Below are positions 4,333 to 5,214 of a DNA stretch of 5,214 nucleotides, piece after piece. The notes under the pieces are model-generated. The model ran no database searches. It was not told where the DNA came from and saw nothing but the letters and a program-made list of their open reading frames with translations. Made by a program: the position numbers and the translations under genes. Position 1 is the first letter of the stretch. Every line of letters begins with the position of its first letter. Source of the DNA: PSLL01 sp050259195 (GTDB lineage: Bacteria; Desulfobacterota_D; UBA1144; Nemesobacterales; CSP1-2); contig JBLNAE010000295.1 in assembly GCA_050259195.1 (NCBI GenBank), forward strand, positions 1 to 5,214, given 5' to 3'.

Positions 4333-5169
4333 TAAAACATTGTCTCCTTCTGAAATTTTAGTAGCCGAATTTCTAGAAAAGGCAAAGGAATTTCAAATAA
4401 ATGTTGAGTTAATAAAAGTATTGAAAGCAAGAACTTATAAAATTGCAGAAGCAAATGTATTAACACGTGCCGCGTCAGAAGGGAACAAAAGATATTTTTT
4501 CGGACTGAACTATTTGACGGTTGAAGAAATGGCAAATCTTGATAATCCATTTATTGCTTTTATTTGTGGGGATGTGGAAAGAACTATAATTATTCCAGCA
4601 AAGTTGCTATTTAAACGTTTGTCAGAAATCAGCCACGATAGAAACGGCGAGTACAAAATCAATATAGATAGAGGCTTAAACATCGTACTGAGAGGCAGAA
4701 ATAACAGACTTGATTGCAGTCAATTTATCAATTCATGGAATTTATTTCTTAAACCTTTTGTTATTTCGGAACCAAAAAATACGGTTGAAGAGAGTTTACA
4801 TTCAGTATTACAAGGAAGGCTCTTAGAGATTGGTAATATTCGTGGATTTAAAACTTTTTACCCTGATAAAATAAAAGGTTTAATGGTAAGAAATTATCGG
4901 ATATTGCAACATTGGAAACATGTCCCGAACTGCAATTTTCTGATTATGAAGTTCTCAGGCAGATTGATGTTTTATGGTTTCGTGAGAAAGGTAGAAATTT
5001 GATTCCTGAAGATGCCTTTGAAATAGAACTATCAACGGGATCATGGTCAGGTGTAGGTAGATTAGCAACTTTGATTGATTACAGTAACGTAAGATTGTAC
5101 GTGATCTCAAATGGTCTGTATTCAGCCGAACTTCAATTAAGAGAATTACGGTATCAAATTGGTATATAG
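4325..5169 (+). pseudogene. Frameshifted nuclease-like protein (PD-(D/E)XK-like, BamHI-type E-x-E pattern)
   Basis: Two overlapping frames make up one protein. The first runs from ATG 4325 (alternatives 4322 and 4316) and is sensible to about base 4870; the second is open from 4870 to TAG at 5167-5169. Adding one A to the run at 4868-4871 joins them as YPDK-NKRFNGKKLSDIATLETC, giving 281 residues. The N-terminal part holds NKRYFFGLNYLT (54-65), NPFIAFICGD (74-83), and HDRNGEYKINID (104-115) with GRNNRLDCS (124-132). The C-terminal part holds LLEIG (166-170), IDVLWF (214-219) and AFEIELSTG (231-239). E168, D215, E233 and E235 could form a PD-(D/E)XK-type site; BamHI is a known case with Glu-x-Glu in place of the lysine. 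The nuclease call is an inference from this pattern only. The break may be a sequencing undercall in an A-run or a true inactivating mutation. The gene overlaps the 72-residue gene upstream and is strongly AT-rich. Confidence 0.72.
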
Positions 5170-5214
5170 CCGAAAGAAAAAGCTAATTACTAAAACCTCC
5201 CTTGATTGTTGATT
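5170..5214. other. Short non-coding tail to window end
   Basis: 45 AT-rich bases follow the last stop. I see no hairpin, terminator or gene start here. Confidence 0.5.

Noticed and set aside
4161..4550. 129-residue minus-strand open frame
   Set aside because: It is antisense to two better-supported plus-strand genes and has low-complexity, leucine-rich content typical of a shadow of AT-rich coding sequence.
4912..5169. Independent 85-residue gene starting inside the first frame
   Set aside because: Its frame is already meaningful upstream of 4912 (FNGKKLSDIATL), so it is the 3' part of the frameshifted gene rather than a separate gene.

Overview
The window comes from a bacterial chromosome with moderate base composition. 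I cannot name the taxon. A HemY-type protoporphyrinogen oxidase and a GlcF-type iron-sulfur subunit point to a Gram-negative-like bacterium with at least some aerobic capacity. The short dispersed repeats between genes are of a kind I recall from Deltaproteobacteria, Nitrospirae and similar lineages; that is an impression, not a proof.

Layout: all genes are on the + strand. (1) 1-636 is the 3' half of a hemY/hemG-like heme biosynthesis gene, cut by the window edge. (2) 637-895 is a spacer holding two degenerate short palindromic repeats. (3) 896-1660 encodes a DUF3891 protein with histidines and aspartates spaced like an HD hydrolase. (4) 1661-1791 holds an inverted repeat built from ACAGGAT-like units. 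(5) 1792-3093 encodes a complete GlcF-like protein with two 4Fe-4S motifs and two CCG domains. (6) 3130-3968 is a run of four very small genes: a DUF4258/DUF2283 pair with an ATGA overlap, then two more small genes 3 bases apart. The last of these is only 55 residues. The run looks like stacked toxin-antitoxin-type cassettes. (7) 3969-4113 is a spacer with a promoter candidate and an AT palindrome. (8) 4114-5169 is a two-gene overlapping unit: a 72-residue protein, then an about 281-residue protein broken by a one-base frameshift. Once repaired, its C-terminal half shows a Glu ... Asp ... Glu-x-Glu pattern compatible with a BamHI-like variant of the PD-(D/E)XK nuclease fold.

The left part (to about 3093) looks like housekeeping metabolism. 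The right part is clearly more AT-rich (33/60 G+C at 1-60 against 15/60 at 4381-4440, counted by hand). It reads as an accessory islet of toxin-antitoxin-like and nuclease-like genes. The most interesting candidate for an undescribed system is the pair at 4114-5169, followed by the small pair at 3606-3968.
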